From: Ectocarpus siliculosus
Lineage: Eukaryota; Sar; Phaeophyceae; Ectocarpales; Ectocarpaceae
Direction of reading: 5' to 3'
Length of the DNA stretch: 52,472 nt
Assembly: GCA_000310025.1 (NCBI GenBank)
Contig: FN649726.1
Coordinates: 2,816,146 to 2,868,617, forward strand
Positions 1 through 13,900 of the stretch are shown here, piece after piece; position 1 is the first letter of the stretch, and every line of letters begins with the position of its first letter. Made by a program: the position numbers and the translations under genes. The notes beneath the pieces are model-generated. The model saw only the letters and a list, made by a program, of their open reading frames with translations. It ran no database searches and was not told the DNA's origin.

Positions 1-769
1 GCGACTCGTGCCGGGAGAGCGGCCGCCTCCCGGCGAAGGCCGGGTGCACCGAGGCCGGGTCGAGGGGAAGCCGCTCCGGCCGGCCGCCGGTGGAGGTGCT
101 GCGGGAGATGCCGGCGGGGGCGCGGGCGGGGGCAGGAGGGGGGGCAGTGGTGGTGGTGGTGATCGCCGGGGCGGTGCCCCCGTTTCCTCGCTGCTGCCCG
201 CCCTCCGACTCGGTTTGTTTCACGCCGCCGCCGTTGGTGCCGGTGGTCGAAGCAGCCCCGTTCGCTTCGACGGAATTACTCGATTTATTGCCGCCGCCGC
301 TGGTGCTGCCGTCGCCGTTGGGACTAAGCCGGGCTGCTGATGTTGCTGCTGCTGCTGCTTCCTGTGCTGCTCCCGCCGGCGTATCCTGCTGCTGCTCGGT
401 CTTCACCGTGGCGACAACGACAGCAGTGGCGGCGGCAGCAGTGATACTCGCGTCAGCGTCCCCAGCCCCACTCTGATCGACGTCCATCCCCGTGGTTGTA
501 CTAGCAGCAGCAGCAGCAGTAGAAGCCGCGCTGATGTCCGTCCCCACAGCGGCGGCGGGGGAGGAGGAGGACAACGGGGTCTCAGGCACAACCCCCGATG
601 CCGCCGCCTGCGGCGTGGAGGGCATCGCGGCACCGGTGGCGTCTGTGCCAGCAGCGCCGACCGCGGGGTGCCCATCTTCCTTCTTGACCACGACCACCCC
701 GCCGGCTGCGGCGGCGGCGGTTTCACCCGCGGTGGCGGTACCTGGCGTTGTGTGCTCCTCTTGCTTAAC
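1..769 (-). other. C-terminal low-complexity exon with a SUMO-type motif (partial)
   Basis: The last visible exon is entered at gcgcag|GTT and stays open to the window edge (256 codons). It begins VKQEEHTTPG, a psi-K-x-E sumoylation-type motif, and has two further candidates, VVVKKEDGHPA and VATVKTEQQQ. The rest is Ala, Thr, Ser and Gly-rich, with long CAG/CTG-coded Ala runs. The frame was chosen because it is the only one open throughout and because its phase matches exon 1293-1084. The stop codon lies beyond position 1. Confidence 0.7.
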
Positions 770-3700
770 CTGCGCGGTAGCAGATACGATAACGGTCATC
801 ACGAACGAGGGTCAAGCGGCCGTACTGTACAACTGCAGGAGTATTCCGGAAAATGGTCCAGCACCGGTATTCTACGTTAACGAGGCATGTACCACATCCA
901 ACAACGAAACGGTGGTGAACCTGGGCGCACACGACCGCAAAGCATGCCGCGTACTGGGGCCACGCCCTCTGACATGTCCGTGTGTATCCTTCTTTACTCC
1001 TTTGAATCTACACATCCATGCTACGTTTACAATGTAGCAGACGGGAGGGGGTACGCAGAGTCGATCTCAAAGCCCCCTCCCACCTGCGCGCCCATGGCTG
1101 GCGTCGTCGCCCCCGGAGCAGCGGCGGCGGCGGTGGCGGAGGCGGCGGGGGTGGGAGCGTCCACGACTCCCAGCCCCGCCTCCTTCATGCTCTCGGCGTC
1201 TCTCCGTCTCTCCGGCTGCAACACCCATGACTCGTACAGGGACTCGGTCAGCAGCGCGAGCGAGTCCGCGGCGTGCCAAAAGTCCGTGTTCTCCTGCATC
1301 GTGATCCAAAAGAGAACCATGGGGAGGGCGGGGGGGGAGATTGCGGCGTGTCACGGTGCCCCCAGAAAACATGGTGCCAGTGTGTAGGCATACGTGACCG
1401 TTACCGTTCGTTGAGGGCACCAAGTATCGGTGTGAAGTATCGGAACCATCATTCGTATGTATGATGCGAAGACGACAAAAGAGGCGGACTACTTCGCGCG
1501 CAACCAACGAAGTACCTGGTTGAACACTTTCGCGTTGGACCACACGAGACGCAGGTCGTCGACAACTTCTTGGTGCCACTGGTAGCGCCGGCTCCAGAGC
1601 CTTCGGCGCACGGTGCTCTGCGCCCAGAGAAGAGAGGGCATGGGGGGGGGGGGGACGAAGGAGGGGAGACACACGCCGCAGCGTCGTGTGTGTGTCAGCC
1701 GGTTTGGACACCAAAGAAATGTTGAAGCAGAACCAACGCTGCAGCAGTCAGTACGAGTACCACCAGGTATCCCAAGATGAACAGCGGCGTCACCAAGCAA
1801 ACAAAATCAAACAAAAGCAACACCACAATGCACACCACAGCGATAACATCAATCTGCTAAAAGTTTTCGATTTGTTGAACGCCAGGAGGAAGGAAGGCCC
1901 GAGCACCAGTAAATCGACACAAAATCGACACCAGAACAACCACTTTTGCAGTGGCACAGCACGCACATCAAGGTTTCAGCCCACGAATCACCGTATGTAA
2001 CAACCAACCTACGCAATGCCGGCACTCCCAGCGGACGAAGAAAATACACAAAAAAACACACAAACACACACACACACACAGGCCAAGAAAAGCTGAGCCT
2101 CACCAGGTCCATAGGCTTGGACACGACGTCCGCGTACCCGGGCACTTGTGCGGGGTCCACCGGTCGCACGAACGCCGCCGCCAGCGGCCTCGAGATCAAA
2201 ATCGCCACCATGTCTCCGCACCTGCGGGAACAGACGGGGCGGCAGGCAGGACGGGGTTACGGCGGGGGGTCGCGGGGTTCCTTTTTCCCACTGGCTAACG
2301 TCTCACACCCCACGCAAGATTGCTGCTGCTGCTGCTGCTGCTGCTGCCTGCGGGCAACTGGGTTCAAGCCATGATCCCTTTCTCAGTCTGCGTTGCGTTC
2401 TGTTGCACCTGATGATGCTGATGCTGCAAAAAAAAAAAGAGCACCTGACGATGCTGTTGTGGCCGAAAAAAAAAAGAGTGGGTCCCAGCAGCATCGTGCG
2501 CTTGTCCCGCGACTGACCTTTGTGAGAGTTCCGTCGGTCACCATTATTCGGGGGAAACCGACGAAGGCTGCAGACATACAAAAAATAGAATCCACACAAC
2601 AGCTACAGGGCTGGTAGGATTCAGCAGCAGCAGCAAAAACAAGAAATATAACAAAGACGACACAACAAATGGCTGATAAGAAAAACAACAACAAAAGCAT
2701 CAGCAGCAGCAGCAGCAGCAGCAACAACAACAACGCACCTCGCGAGCCAGCCCGACGGTCGGACGCTGAGGAGCGCCGCCATCTCACTCGTCCGCATCTC
2801 CGGGTGTGCCCGATGGTTCGCCAACGCCACCAAGGCATCACCAGCCACCTCTGGCCAGGTCAGCAGGTTCACCGGTCTGGGGGAAAACAAAACAGGGTGA
2901 GGTGTGGACCCAATCCCCCCACAACAGCAGGCCAACACGGTTTGTTTTCCAACAAGAAAGGTGAAGCAAGCAGATTGAAAAGGCGGTGTTAGAAAAAAAT
3001 CCTGTTCTTGACATAGGCCCAACTCCAACGCAGAAAAAAAGCCTATCAACCCCACCTCTGTCGCCCAAAACCAGAACCAAACTCCCTAAACACTCAGACC
3101 AATCTTGACCGTGGCTTCAGCCCAACTTCTAACGCAGAGATAAGCCAAATAACAACCCCACCTCTATCGCCCAAAATCACAATCGAAGCCCCTAAACACT
3201 AAGACCAATCTTGACCCTGGCTTCAGCCCGACCTCTGACGCAGAGATAACAACCATCCCACCTCTGCGCCAGTACGTCGTCGACCAGCTTCTTGGACATG
3301 TGCCTCCGCAGGACGTCCCGCACCTCCACCAGGAGTATCTTGGTAAGCAGCATGCAAGCCTCGGAGAAGGCCAGCTCTGATGGCGTGGGGATGGCGACGG
3401 CCTGCTTGCGTGATAAAAAAAGAAGCCGCAACAAAAAACGAGCAACGTGAAAGTAGCGCGCGCAAATTAGCACTCCTCATTAAAAGTGTTTCGAACGCGG
3501 GCGATACCTGGTTGTCCTGGTGCCGAGTACCCGTCCGCCACCGCGACTGTGCGAAAGTGTCTCCACAACGGGCAAGGGCTAAGCAAAAGCTATGTACATA
3601 CGACAGACGAGTTTTCGGGGTCTTTTGCGGGCCATTTCTTACAAAAGGGTGCGTGGGAGAGAGCAGCGACAGACAGAGGAGCGCCAAAAAAAGAAACAAC

Positions 3701-6057
3701 GCTGGAAGAAGAGACGAAAGGGGGTGTCGCGGAGTGGAGCAGATAATCCCCCCCCCCGACACACACACACTTTCCTAATTCTCGAACCACGCCGCACCCG
3801 CTACACAACGGTGCGGAAACCCACAAGACGAAGACAAGCAGCATCGGTTATAATAGGCGAAACAGAAGCAATTTCTTGCCATCTCAATCAACGCCATGAA
3901 CCAACCGTAACCGACTCCTTCTCCTGACACCAAACAATCGTGCTAAAAAAAAAACGCGCAATGCCGTATATACCACACTTTTGTACACATGGTCTGGTAC
4001 AACCGGGCGCTTCGCGCACCTTTCCCGTGGGGGGGGTGAGCGCGTGGATCATGCGCTTCGTCGGAGGGAGTACCATCCCCACCAAGTCGCGCGTAGAGGA
4101 GAGGAAGTCCCACGCCATGAGAGCCTGCTCCACGGTCTTGGAGCACCCGGACAACGCAGGGTCGCTGGAGCGACAGAGGGCAACACGAACAACAATCAGC
4201 GGGGGCAAGGGAGGGGTGTGTGGGCAAGAGGTATCGCGGGAAGACGCGGAAGGGGGGGGGGGGGGGGGGGGGGTATTCTGCGGTACAGCAGCGAGGTATG
4301 AGCACATCTCACTTGAGTCACACCGTTCCAAATCATTCCAACTATTGAGTCATACAGGGCATGGGTTCGTACGGCAAGTGTCACCAATGCTTCGGCGATC
4401 TCAGTCAAGACCCACTTCTACTGCTGCTGCTGTGTCGAAGCCCAGTGGAGACAGAAACACCGAACAGACACCCGTGCGGGATAGGAAGGTGGGGCTGCTG
4501 GATAGAGGCTGCTTCAACCCATGCGTCAAAAACTGAACGGGGTGCCGCTCGTAAAATCTTGCGGAAGACCGACATTCGGACGTGAAAGAACACGCACTTC
4601 CTTCGTGCAACGTAACACAAGAGATCCGGATCTTCTCACCCTCAGAGTGAACGCTCTCTGGCGTCAGTCTATGACGTCAGTCAATAATCAGCCTTCGACG
4701 TAAGGCCAGTCTTCTAACTTGTGCAAGTGCAATGCGATGACTGACTACTACTGTGCCGCACCATGGAAACAGCGGACTCGGTTTTCCCAGGGTCGGTGGG
4801 AGAAGCTCGCTCGACTCGAGAGGGGCCGCAGCTGGTCGCCCCATCTGCGTATCCTCCCTGCCGACCGATATGTACGAGGCAGACAGATGAAGACAGTCAC
4901 ATAAGACAGTCAGAAAAAGCAGTTACATAAGACAAGAAAGGCAATGAGACAGACAACATACGGACACAGACAAGACAGACAGACTAGGCGGATACGTAAG
5001 ACAGACAGACAGACAGGCAGGGGGGGAATACAAGAGGAAAGCACACGGCACTGACTGTGCAGCACCAACACTGAAACGTAGGTATTCAAGAAGGAGCGAA
5101 GGAGCAGACAACAACACAACACAACACCGACTTCCCCTTTTTAGTCTTTGTTGAAGAGAGCTGGTGTTACAACACAATCACTCCCAACAATAGGGATGCA
5201 ACCGAGACCACGCGACGGAGCGCCGGCGGGGACAAAGCCCAAAACATTTTGCCGCCGCTGGTGGGGCGTGGTGCAATCAGGCCGCCCACGGCTCTCTCTC
5301 CGCATTCGATAGATACATCATATCACACCGCTCCCCCGATACCCCTGCCCAACACGATTGGCGCAACAAGTCTGGCGGGGGCTTGGCCGCACCGAGGACT
5401 GAACCCAAAACACAGGCAGCCGAAGCGTGCACCTACAAAGCACGTACAGTAGCACGTCTTAAGGTTACAAGGGCGGGTTTCGTCTCTTCTCTTCGTGTGC
5501 CGCGTCAAGCAGAGCGGTGGTGCAAGATTTCCCACAGCAGTAGGTCAGCCCGCTAGATGGTGGTGCCATCGATCCAAAAAACAAAAACAGAGACAAAACA
5601 CACACGCTGTCTCTTTCTCTGGATCCCCAGGCTGGACGTCTGTCTGTCTGTCCAGTCCCCTCCGCGGGGAACCCTGTCGGAAAATCCGCGCACCACTACT
5701 TCAGCGATCGTGTCGTGTTTCTGCGGGTTTGTTTGTCTCTCTGCGGTAGATATTATGCCCAGGGGTTAGCATCCGATCTGGGCTGCCTTAGGCCTTGGTG
5801 GAGTATTTTGACCCCACCGCAACCGGGTTGGCTGTGACTGGAGGAGTGATTCTTCGCCTCGGAGAAGAGGTGGCAAACCCGCCTGCCGCCGCCTCTTCCG
5901 GGGGGCAGAGATTTCTACGGCACTCCTGGTTCTTGTTAGGAAGGTGGCCGCCTCAAGCGCCGGCGACAAGTCCAGTGTGACCGGTGGCCAGCGCGCCGGC
6001 ACCTTGGAGCAGATGGCCTACGCACACACGCCTTATGGCTATGGTGGCCATTTCTGC

Positions 6058-6088
<31 letters not shown>

Positions 6089-9000
6089 TTTTTCATTTGT
6101 CAAACGTGTGGGTCCTCCCGGTACAGGCTGAGAAGGCAGTTGTGGGCGTTGAAGAGCATGGTTGAAGACGTGAATGACTGAGATTGCACGGCTGCTGGGA
6201 GGAGGCGCCCGCCCGCCCCCGCTCCCGCGCGCTCCGGCGCCCTTGGCGCCCTTAGTCGTCCTGGGCTCCTAACATCCCGAGGAACCGAGGAAGACTAACG
6301 ACGCCAAGGGCGCCGGAGCACGCGGGAGCGGGGGCGGGGGCGGGGGGGGGGTGCCTTCTCCCAGCAACCGCGCAATCTCAACCATTCACGTCTTCAACGG
6401 TGCCCGTCAAGGCAAACAATAGCCTTCTGTGCGGGTGGGCCTACAGCAGTAGTACTGGTGCATTCGTTGACAAATGCAAGAGACAGCGATGCCCACGAAA
6501 ATCACAAGGCGCGTGTGTAGACGCCATCTGCTCCAAGGTGCGCGGGCGCGTTGGCCACCGGTCACAACTCCTGCTGCCCCTCTCACGTTGCGGTTACACA
6601 CAGGCTTTGGCTTAGTTTGTCTCAAGATGTTGTCGGTCGGCGAGTGTGGTTGGTTGTTGCACGAAGCTCTTGGGCCCGTGGCCGTTTCACGTGGTTCCGT
6701 TTGTTTGATTTTTTCCCGACTTCCGGACTTCGCTCGTTTCTATCTAGCCTTTCTAGTTGGGCTGTCCAGGTTTTTCATTTTATTCGCTGATCACGCGCTG
6801 TAGTTCATGTTGGCACCCGTTGTCTTGTTTGCGTCATTGAACTCGTCCCGTTGAGCTAGAGGTACTTCAGAAGCAGGACACTGTCGTCGTCCAACTCCTG
6901 CGCCCCCCTCCTGTCGGTAGAACCCTTTTAACAGCCCGTTGACTAGAAAAGTGTTCGTGTTTTACATCCCGCTACTAGCCTGACGTATTTTCATTGATCA
7001 GCCGGTTAGCGCCATGCTATAATCAAAGAAACACAAACACACACGAGAGTAGAATAGACACACACGCGCGAGAGTAGCATAGCCTTCCCCATGACGCCCC
7101 CCTCACGGGAGTCCCAGATCATGGCCTTTAGAAGCATTTCGTGTTTTCCAGGCGCACTGAGACTGACGTCTCTTCATTGGCCAGCCGGTTAGTTAGCGCC
7201 GTCGATGCTAATAATAATAATAAAAAAAAACACACACACACAACACACCTGCGCTTCTTCGCGGCTTGCTCCTTCGCCGCCGCGTACGTGTCCGCCTTGG
7301 AACAGGTCTGCCGCTCCTCCCCTGACCGCCCCCGTCGGCGTGACCAGTGCCACCGCTCCTCCGACAGCCGAGACCGGAGCTTTCTGCGAACGGCCTGAGT
7401 ACATACACGCCACGCGATGGGGACTTTGGTAAGGGGGGGGAGGTACTCATGCCGTAGTTGTTAGACCATTTGGTAGGGAGAGGGGTGAGACATTTCTGGA
7501 TTTGAATAAAATAACGGTGGGATGTTTAGTTGTATTGAGCTGATGTGTGTAGATTGCCGACGTCTTAAGTTTGACATTACTTTTGTGTATGGCTCGTCTA
7601 GTGTGCGCTGATGTTTTCCGGCATTTTCCAGGCCTTTCTCGCATCTGTGCTTAGTCCTACCTGTTTCACTCTACACCAACAAATAACACCAACACTGACA
7701 AAAAAATACCACAATCAACGGCCACCAAAATCGCCTTGAAATCCATATCATCGTTCTTAGCATCAACGGTAACAGGACGGAAAAAAAATGTCCACGGCAA
7801 CGACCCGTGTTGGTTGATACTGCAGCCGCTGACATGCCTGGAGGGCGCCGAGGGCCTTGCTTCTCTCTACGGCCGCCCTGCCCGCGTCCTCTCGCCGATG
7901 GGCGGCACTCTGCACGGCACGGCATCGGCGGCCACACAGGTCGAGGGAAGCGGTAAACGAAACAAGGGGGGGCACCGTGAAGGAAGAAAAGGGGGGGTTC
8001 CGCATAAGGAGGCAGGAGGGAAGCGGTGGACGCAAACAAGGGGCGGGGGCACGGTGAAGGAACAAAGGGGGGGTCCACAGAAGAAGGCGTTAATTTGGAG
8101 TACCAGGTTTACTTTCGGCCGAAAAGCTAATTAAGAATAGGCGAGAAGAGGGGGGCTACGTGATACGGCAATATTCGGCGACAGAGTGCAAGGAAGGGAT
8201 CGTGACTCTTGACACCTGCTCACGCCCACATGTTCAGACACCGTCGTGCGTTGCACGCATGCAAGATTGTGTACGAAATGATTTGGTTGCTTGCGCGCAA
8301 TCGTTTTGGGTTCAGAGCCGAATTTCCGAAAAGAAAAAAGGAAATAGGTTAACAACGGCAATCCAAACCAAAGCTTCCCCATGTTACACAACCGTAGCAC
8401 AAACACCACCAGCATTTCCTGTCCTCTATTTTAAAAGCCCCCCTATTGAAGGACTTAGTACCCCGCTCCGTTCAGTCATGTTTGGATTAGCCAGGTGCCG
8501 CATTGTCTAAATTTAAAGCATTCCATTCTTTCAAGGCATACAACCTTAAAGGCGTACAAGTCGCAGCTGTCCGCCCCTGGCAGCCCCTCCACCCGTATCT
8601 TGATGTCGGGAGCGATGAGCCCGAGGTGTCCGTCGGCTCCAAGGCCGACACCGCCGTCGGCGGGATCGATGCTCTCCGTCACTCTGTCAAGAACGGAAAC
8701 CAAAAACAAAAAAAGCGAAGAAAGAAAAAACATTATATGAGAAGAAAAAAAACGTGTAGTGGAAACGTGCGTATAGGCGTGTAAAGAACAACAAAATTGT
8801 GCGGTGACTACATGGTGCAACCTAGAATTTTAATCCTCCCGTGAGCCAAGAAAACGGAAAAAGCTTACAAGAAATGTCGACAGCAGCCTGCAGCATCACG
8901 GCCGGCGGCGAAGGCTATCATCACATCACCGCAAAACAAGAAACACACTCAAGAAGCACTAATAATACAAAGAAAGGGGCAGGAACATGTATGTACGATC

Positions 9001-10064
9001 GAATGAGCAATAATTGGTGCTCGCCGGTCCTGACAGAACCGGCGATAAAACAAACGGGGCTCAAAAACAAAAATCCAGGGACGGTTACGGAAGAATTGGT
9101 TTGGTTGCTATTCGAAGAATACAGCAAACATTAACATTTGATTCGATGCATGCTCGCCTGTCGAATCCGGCCACCACAAGATAGTACGCGCTGTCCTCCC
9201 CCGCTTGGCCCGACACCGTAAAGACCACGTCACGCTTCCTTGCGGTCGCTTTCGTCTTCAGAAAAAAAAACAGTGCGTTTATTCGGGGTTGGTTTTTCAG
9301 TTCCGCGTAGCGCCGCGGGAGGGGGGGGGGGGAGGGGGGGGAGACGGGTGTGAGTGACAACTGGACGTTAATCAGCGGCAACGCGGCAACAAAACACACA
9401 GCAGAAGCAGAGGCAAGGCAGCGACTAGTACGTACATCAGCCAGACTACCACAACTCATAACGCTACCAAAACCCCCCACCCGACCCGTAGTGCCACCCA
9501 ACACCATCACCATCACCACAATACACCAACACCAACACCATAACATCGCTACCACCGCCAAGATAAACGTAACTCAAAAGTGCGAGTGATAGTGATCACA
9601 CACCCTTTATTTACTTTTGACCGACTTTCGAAAAGTCTCGATTGCTCCACAACCAAGAGGGGCGCGCACGACAAACCGAACGGCACACACGAATATACGT
9701 GCAGCAAGGAAAGCAACCTCCCGTGTCGACGACACACATCTTGCCCCCCCCCAAAGACAGACCGCCCTTGTCGGCCCTTGGCGCTACCAATACCTGCCAG
9801 CCGCGAAGCAAAATGCGCGTGCCAAGACAGACTACCCGTACAGGCGGCATGGACACCCTGCCGGCTGGCTGCGGAGCAACATACGCTAAAGTACCGAAGT
9901 CCGGTCTACGGGGTGTGCGATCACCCGCTCTCTTCTTGTGTACGGCATGCAGTCTAGTGGACTCACCCTCTGGTCCGAAGAGACCCTGCCCCGGTGGGCC
10001 TTCGCGCACGCGTTCGCCGCCTCGGTGCCGACGACAACAGACCCCGTCGGGGTGAGCACCACCT

Positions 10065-10095
<31 letters not shown>

Positions 10096-10885
10096 TGCTG
10101 TCGCTGCTGTCGCTGCTGCCGCCGCCTCCGTTGTCGCGGTGGACGGTGTTGGATCATCTGCACCGCACGGACGACCGAAGCAGCAGACGGCGACAGCAAA
10201 TACCGAGCAGCAACAGCAGCAGCAGAAGCAGCAGCAGCAGCAGGCAGTGGCAGCGGGACGGGTGCGGCGTTTGTAAAAATCAAAAGAAGAAAAGCAACGA
10301 GGGGGATCCCCCGAAGCGGGAATATTCTAGCTAGCCTAGTGTAGCCCACCCCAAATACTCTACAGCACTTTCCTTCGCCGTGAAAATTTTGCACGCATCC
10401 AAAAAAAGGCGCACTACAGCAGTAACCCAAAAGAGACGACAAACGCAAATACAGCAGCACGCCGGTACAACACGAGGACAGAAAACAAAGCAAAACGACG
10501 AAACGGGAGACCCGTAAGGAAGACATTTTCTCTTCACTACCGTACCGCCTTAACCCACCCCTCATTCACCGCCAACTCTCAATAGATTCGTGAGCCAAAA
10601 CTGTTTGCGGAGGGGGGTAGCCGCCCAGAAGAGTAAACCGGTACTACAGCTGTGCCTGATGGTCGCACCCAGCCTGAGGCCCTGTGTCGGGCAGGGGCTG
10701 CAGTGCAAAACGAAGAGCACACGTGTAGCCAGATGAACAAAAAACATTGTTGCACGCCATACAAAGTAACGTCCTCTGCCGCGTACCTCGAAGCTGGAAC
10801 CCCGCCGGCAGGCTGGGATGCGGCTGAAACTGCGGGGCCGCCGCCCTGGCCCTACCGGTAGCACTAGCTCCGCCAGTACCACTAT

Positions 10886-10926
<41 letters not shown>

Positions 10927-13900
10927 CCAGTACCCTCTTCTTCTCCTTGACTCTTAGCGGTGGGGTGGGCACCAGCACCGGCACCGGCCGCCATGCTTCG
11001 AGACCCTCCGCCAACCCCGCCGCCGTTGGCCCAAGCCGTGCATCTTTTTAAGAGATAAGAGTTGTTTTTTCGTGTGTGTATGGCGCAAAAGATGCCAGAT
11101 TTGCGGGAAAAATAGGAGAGGGGCGGGCACAAAGCGAGTGTGCTGACTCCGGGGCGGGGGAGCGCGTACAGCAGCATGCTACTGCTGGTAGGCTTTTGGA
11201 AAACCTCGGTTTAGTCTACATGCGTGAAAAACTCACGCATGTACAGCAGACCCTACACGGCAGCTCCGCGGCGAACACGCACGTACGTGCGGCCCACACA
11301 AGAAGTTGTCGCTGCTCTTGTTTAATTACTAGTCAAGTGCCAAGTGACGTACATCGGCCTGGTAAGGATGTATACTGCCCTTGTTGTCTCCCCCGCCTCC
11401 CTCCCTGCTGTACCCTCCCTCTTCTACAACACAACACAAAACGCACGCAAAGGCCTTTTGACACGAAAGCTGGGACCGCTAACCACCTGTACCCCCCCCC
11501 AAACCCACGCAGGACCCATCGACAACGAGACCTACCTGGGGCACAGAAACGGCCGTCCTTCCAAGGACGCCTTCGTCGCCGCCGCCACCGCCGCCGGACC
11601 ACTCCCGCCGCCGGCGTTGTTGCCGTCTCCGAGGCAGATCGCGTGCCACTCGTCCTCGCAAGCCGAGCACACAAGCTCGGGCGGCATGCTCTTTCTGCGG
11701 GCGGTCTCCGCCTCTTCCGCCGTCGTCACGGCCGCCGCCGCCGACTTACCCTTCGTGGCCGCCTAGACACGATCATAGGTGAGAAGCGAATGAGAGAGTG
11801 CGACGAGGTGTGCTGTCTTCGGAATGGTGCACGTGGGAGGAGATTGAATCGGACGAGACGTGCAGATCAATGGCTAACGTGCGTACCACTGTACTTGGAC
11901 GGTGGCGTCGGGGGGGAGGGGGTCGGGTTGAACGTAATTGGTTTGGTTGAATCAACGGTAGATGGACGGACGGCTGCGGAAAAGCATGCGGGACAACGGG
12001 GAAAATAAATCATGAGTGCTTCAGCGGGGCTAGTCATTCCTGTGTGCTGCACCTTTTTAGTGTGCGAGAATAGGCCCTTTCTATGCATATGTCTTCATGT
12101 CACATGTTACGTGGGCGGGTCAACTACCCCACATTTCCACACCTTTGCCAGAACTAAACGTAGGTAGAGAGATGTAGGTGGCAGGTGATACACAATATAA
12201 AGAGAAATAGCGCGAGAGACAGAATAGAGGGCGGCAGAGACAGGTCCAGGGAGAGAGAGAGTGAGAGAGACGACGACGACAACAATGACGATGGTCGGGG
12301 ATACACATTGCACATCACACACACACCTTGGCACACCCCCTGCAGCGCTGGAGGTTGTCGAAGTACCTCAGCTCCTGCCAGTCGTCCCACGGCCCTCGCG
12401 CGGGCGCATTCCCTTGCGTGCCTCTCCTGTGGCGTGCACCAAGCGAGTTAAAGCGAGTTGAGCCGGTCAACGGGGGGGGGGGGGGGAGGGCGACGGGGGT
12501 CAAGACTCTAAACAGGGGATGGGAGGGGAGGTTCCGCTGCAATATCTCTTCACCAACCAATCGCCCCATCTTCAAAAAATGTTGAACAGTCAAACAAACA
12601 TGATCAGACGCACACAAACACCTGCATAGCGCGTTCGGTGGTTTCTTTGCTCAACGACACTGCTTGTACGACTGACGCATTTTCATTGGTCAGCCGGTAA
12701 GCGCCACCGACACCACCGAGTAATACGAAGGCATACACACACATACTTGGCGTCTTTTCATTGGTCAGCCCGTTAGCGCGGTCAATACTAACAAAAAAGA
12801 CATACACGCACACACACACGCACCCGTATCCATCAGGTGGGTTGATGACCCACTCGCAGAACAGCGCTTCGAACTCTCGCGACAACCGGTCCGCCGCCAA
12901 CCACAGCTCCGACCCCTCTCTGTTGAAAAGCTTCGCGTTGGACCACGCTAGCCGCACGTCGCTCGCCTATTCCGAAACGAAACAGCATGGCATGTAACCG
13001 GCAGAACGTGGCGCGCCGTGGCATTAGAGATACATAAAGCAGCAGCAGCAGCAGCAGCAGCAGCAAATGAGGATGGGTCCACTCTACTTACTGCTGCGTT
13101 GAGCGCAACAAGCGTAGACGAAACGCACGTATACATTACACACATACACATAACCTTTCTTGCCGACTCCCTTCCTCCCGCCACACAAGGAAGCGCTTCG
13201 AATCTCGCAAAACCGTCATCACACCTCCCGCACGAGGCTAACACCAAGGTGGAGGTTTCGACGAAACCCTATTTTACACTCTCTTCCTCCTTTGCTTCTT
13301 TGGGAGCGGGGGCGAGACTCACAAAAGCGAACTCGTTGACGTAGCCACCCCGCTTGAGTCTCTGGTCCACAAGGCGCATGTGCACCGGCCGCGTGATCTT
13401 GGTGTGGTACCCCGGCACCTACCGCCGTGTCGTCGTTGAAGCGCGCCAAAATTAGTTTTTTAAACATCGGGCTTCTTTTTTCCGCGGGAAAAAACTCGAC
13501 ATGTATTACACACGTGGTATGTTGTATACATGTTCATTTGCTATTCGGGGCGCACCACAAAACCGCGGAGTGCGGAGAGTAGGCAAGGGCAACAAACCTT
13601 GCAGCACGCAAGCACGCCGCAAGGGGTGGGGAGGGTGATGGCGGCGAGACTGGAGGAAGGGGTGCACGGCTAGATACAGGGAGACGAAACAAGAGCAAAA
13701 AAACTGTATAATAATATTACCACGATAGGCAGATAGAGAGGGGAGGGGAGAGAGAGAAAGAGAGAGACAAATGTGGTGGTGGAGGGGAAGGCGATCGTGA
13801 AAAAAAAATACTTCGTATATCTTACGCTTGGCCAGTTTTACACGCTTACGGACAAATAGCATTAAACGGTGACACGGGTTCACACTGTCCTCACGGCTAC

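Larger units (their letters stand above)
2739..7394 (-). other. DDT domain and TWPEV motif exons
   Basis: Exon 7394-7249 is charged (LSEERWHWSRRRGR...AAAKEQAAKKR), like the basic helix before DDT domains in BAZ-type proteins. A 3.1-kb intron follows. Exon 4164-4020 encodes SKTVEQALMAWDFLSSTRDL, matching the DDT pattern of a leading hydrophobic helix with W-x-F-L and a following L. Exon 3401-3262 (PTPSELAFSEACMLLTKILL) completes the DDT helices. Exon 2876-2739 reads NLLTWPEVAGDALVALANH, the LTWPE motif that follows DDT in plant homeobox-DDT and related ISWI-partner proteins (WHIM-like). DDT/WHIM regions of other proteins contact ISWI ATPases and linker DNA, so a remodeller partnership is a reasonable inference. 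Confidence 0.78.
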
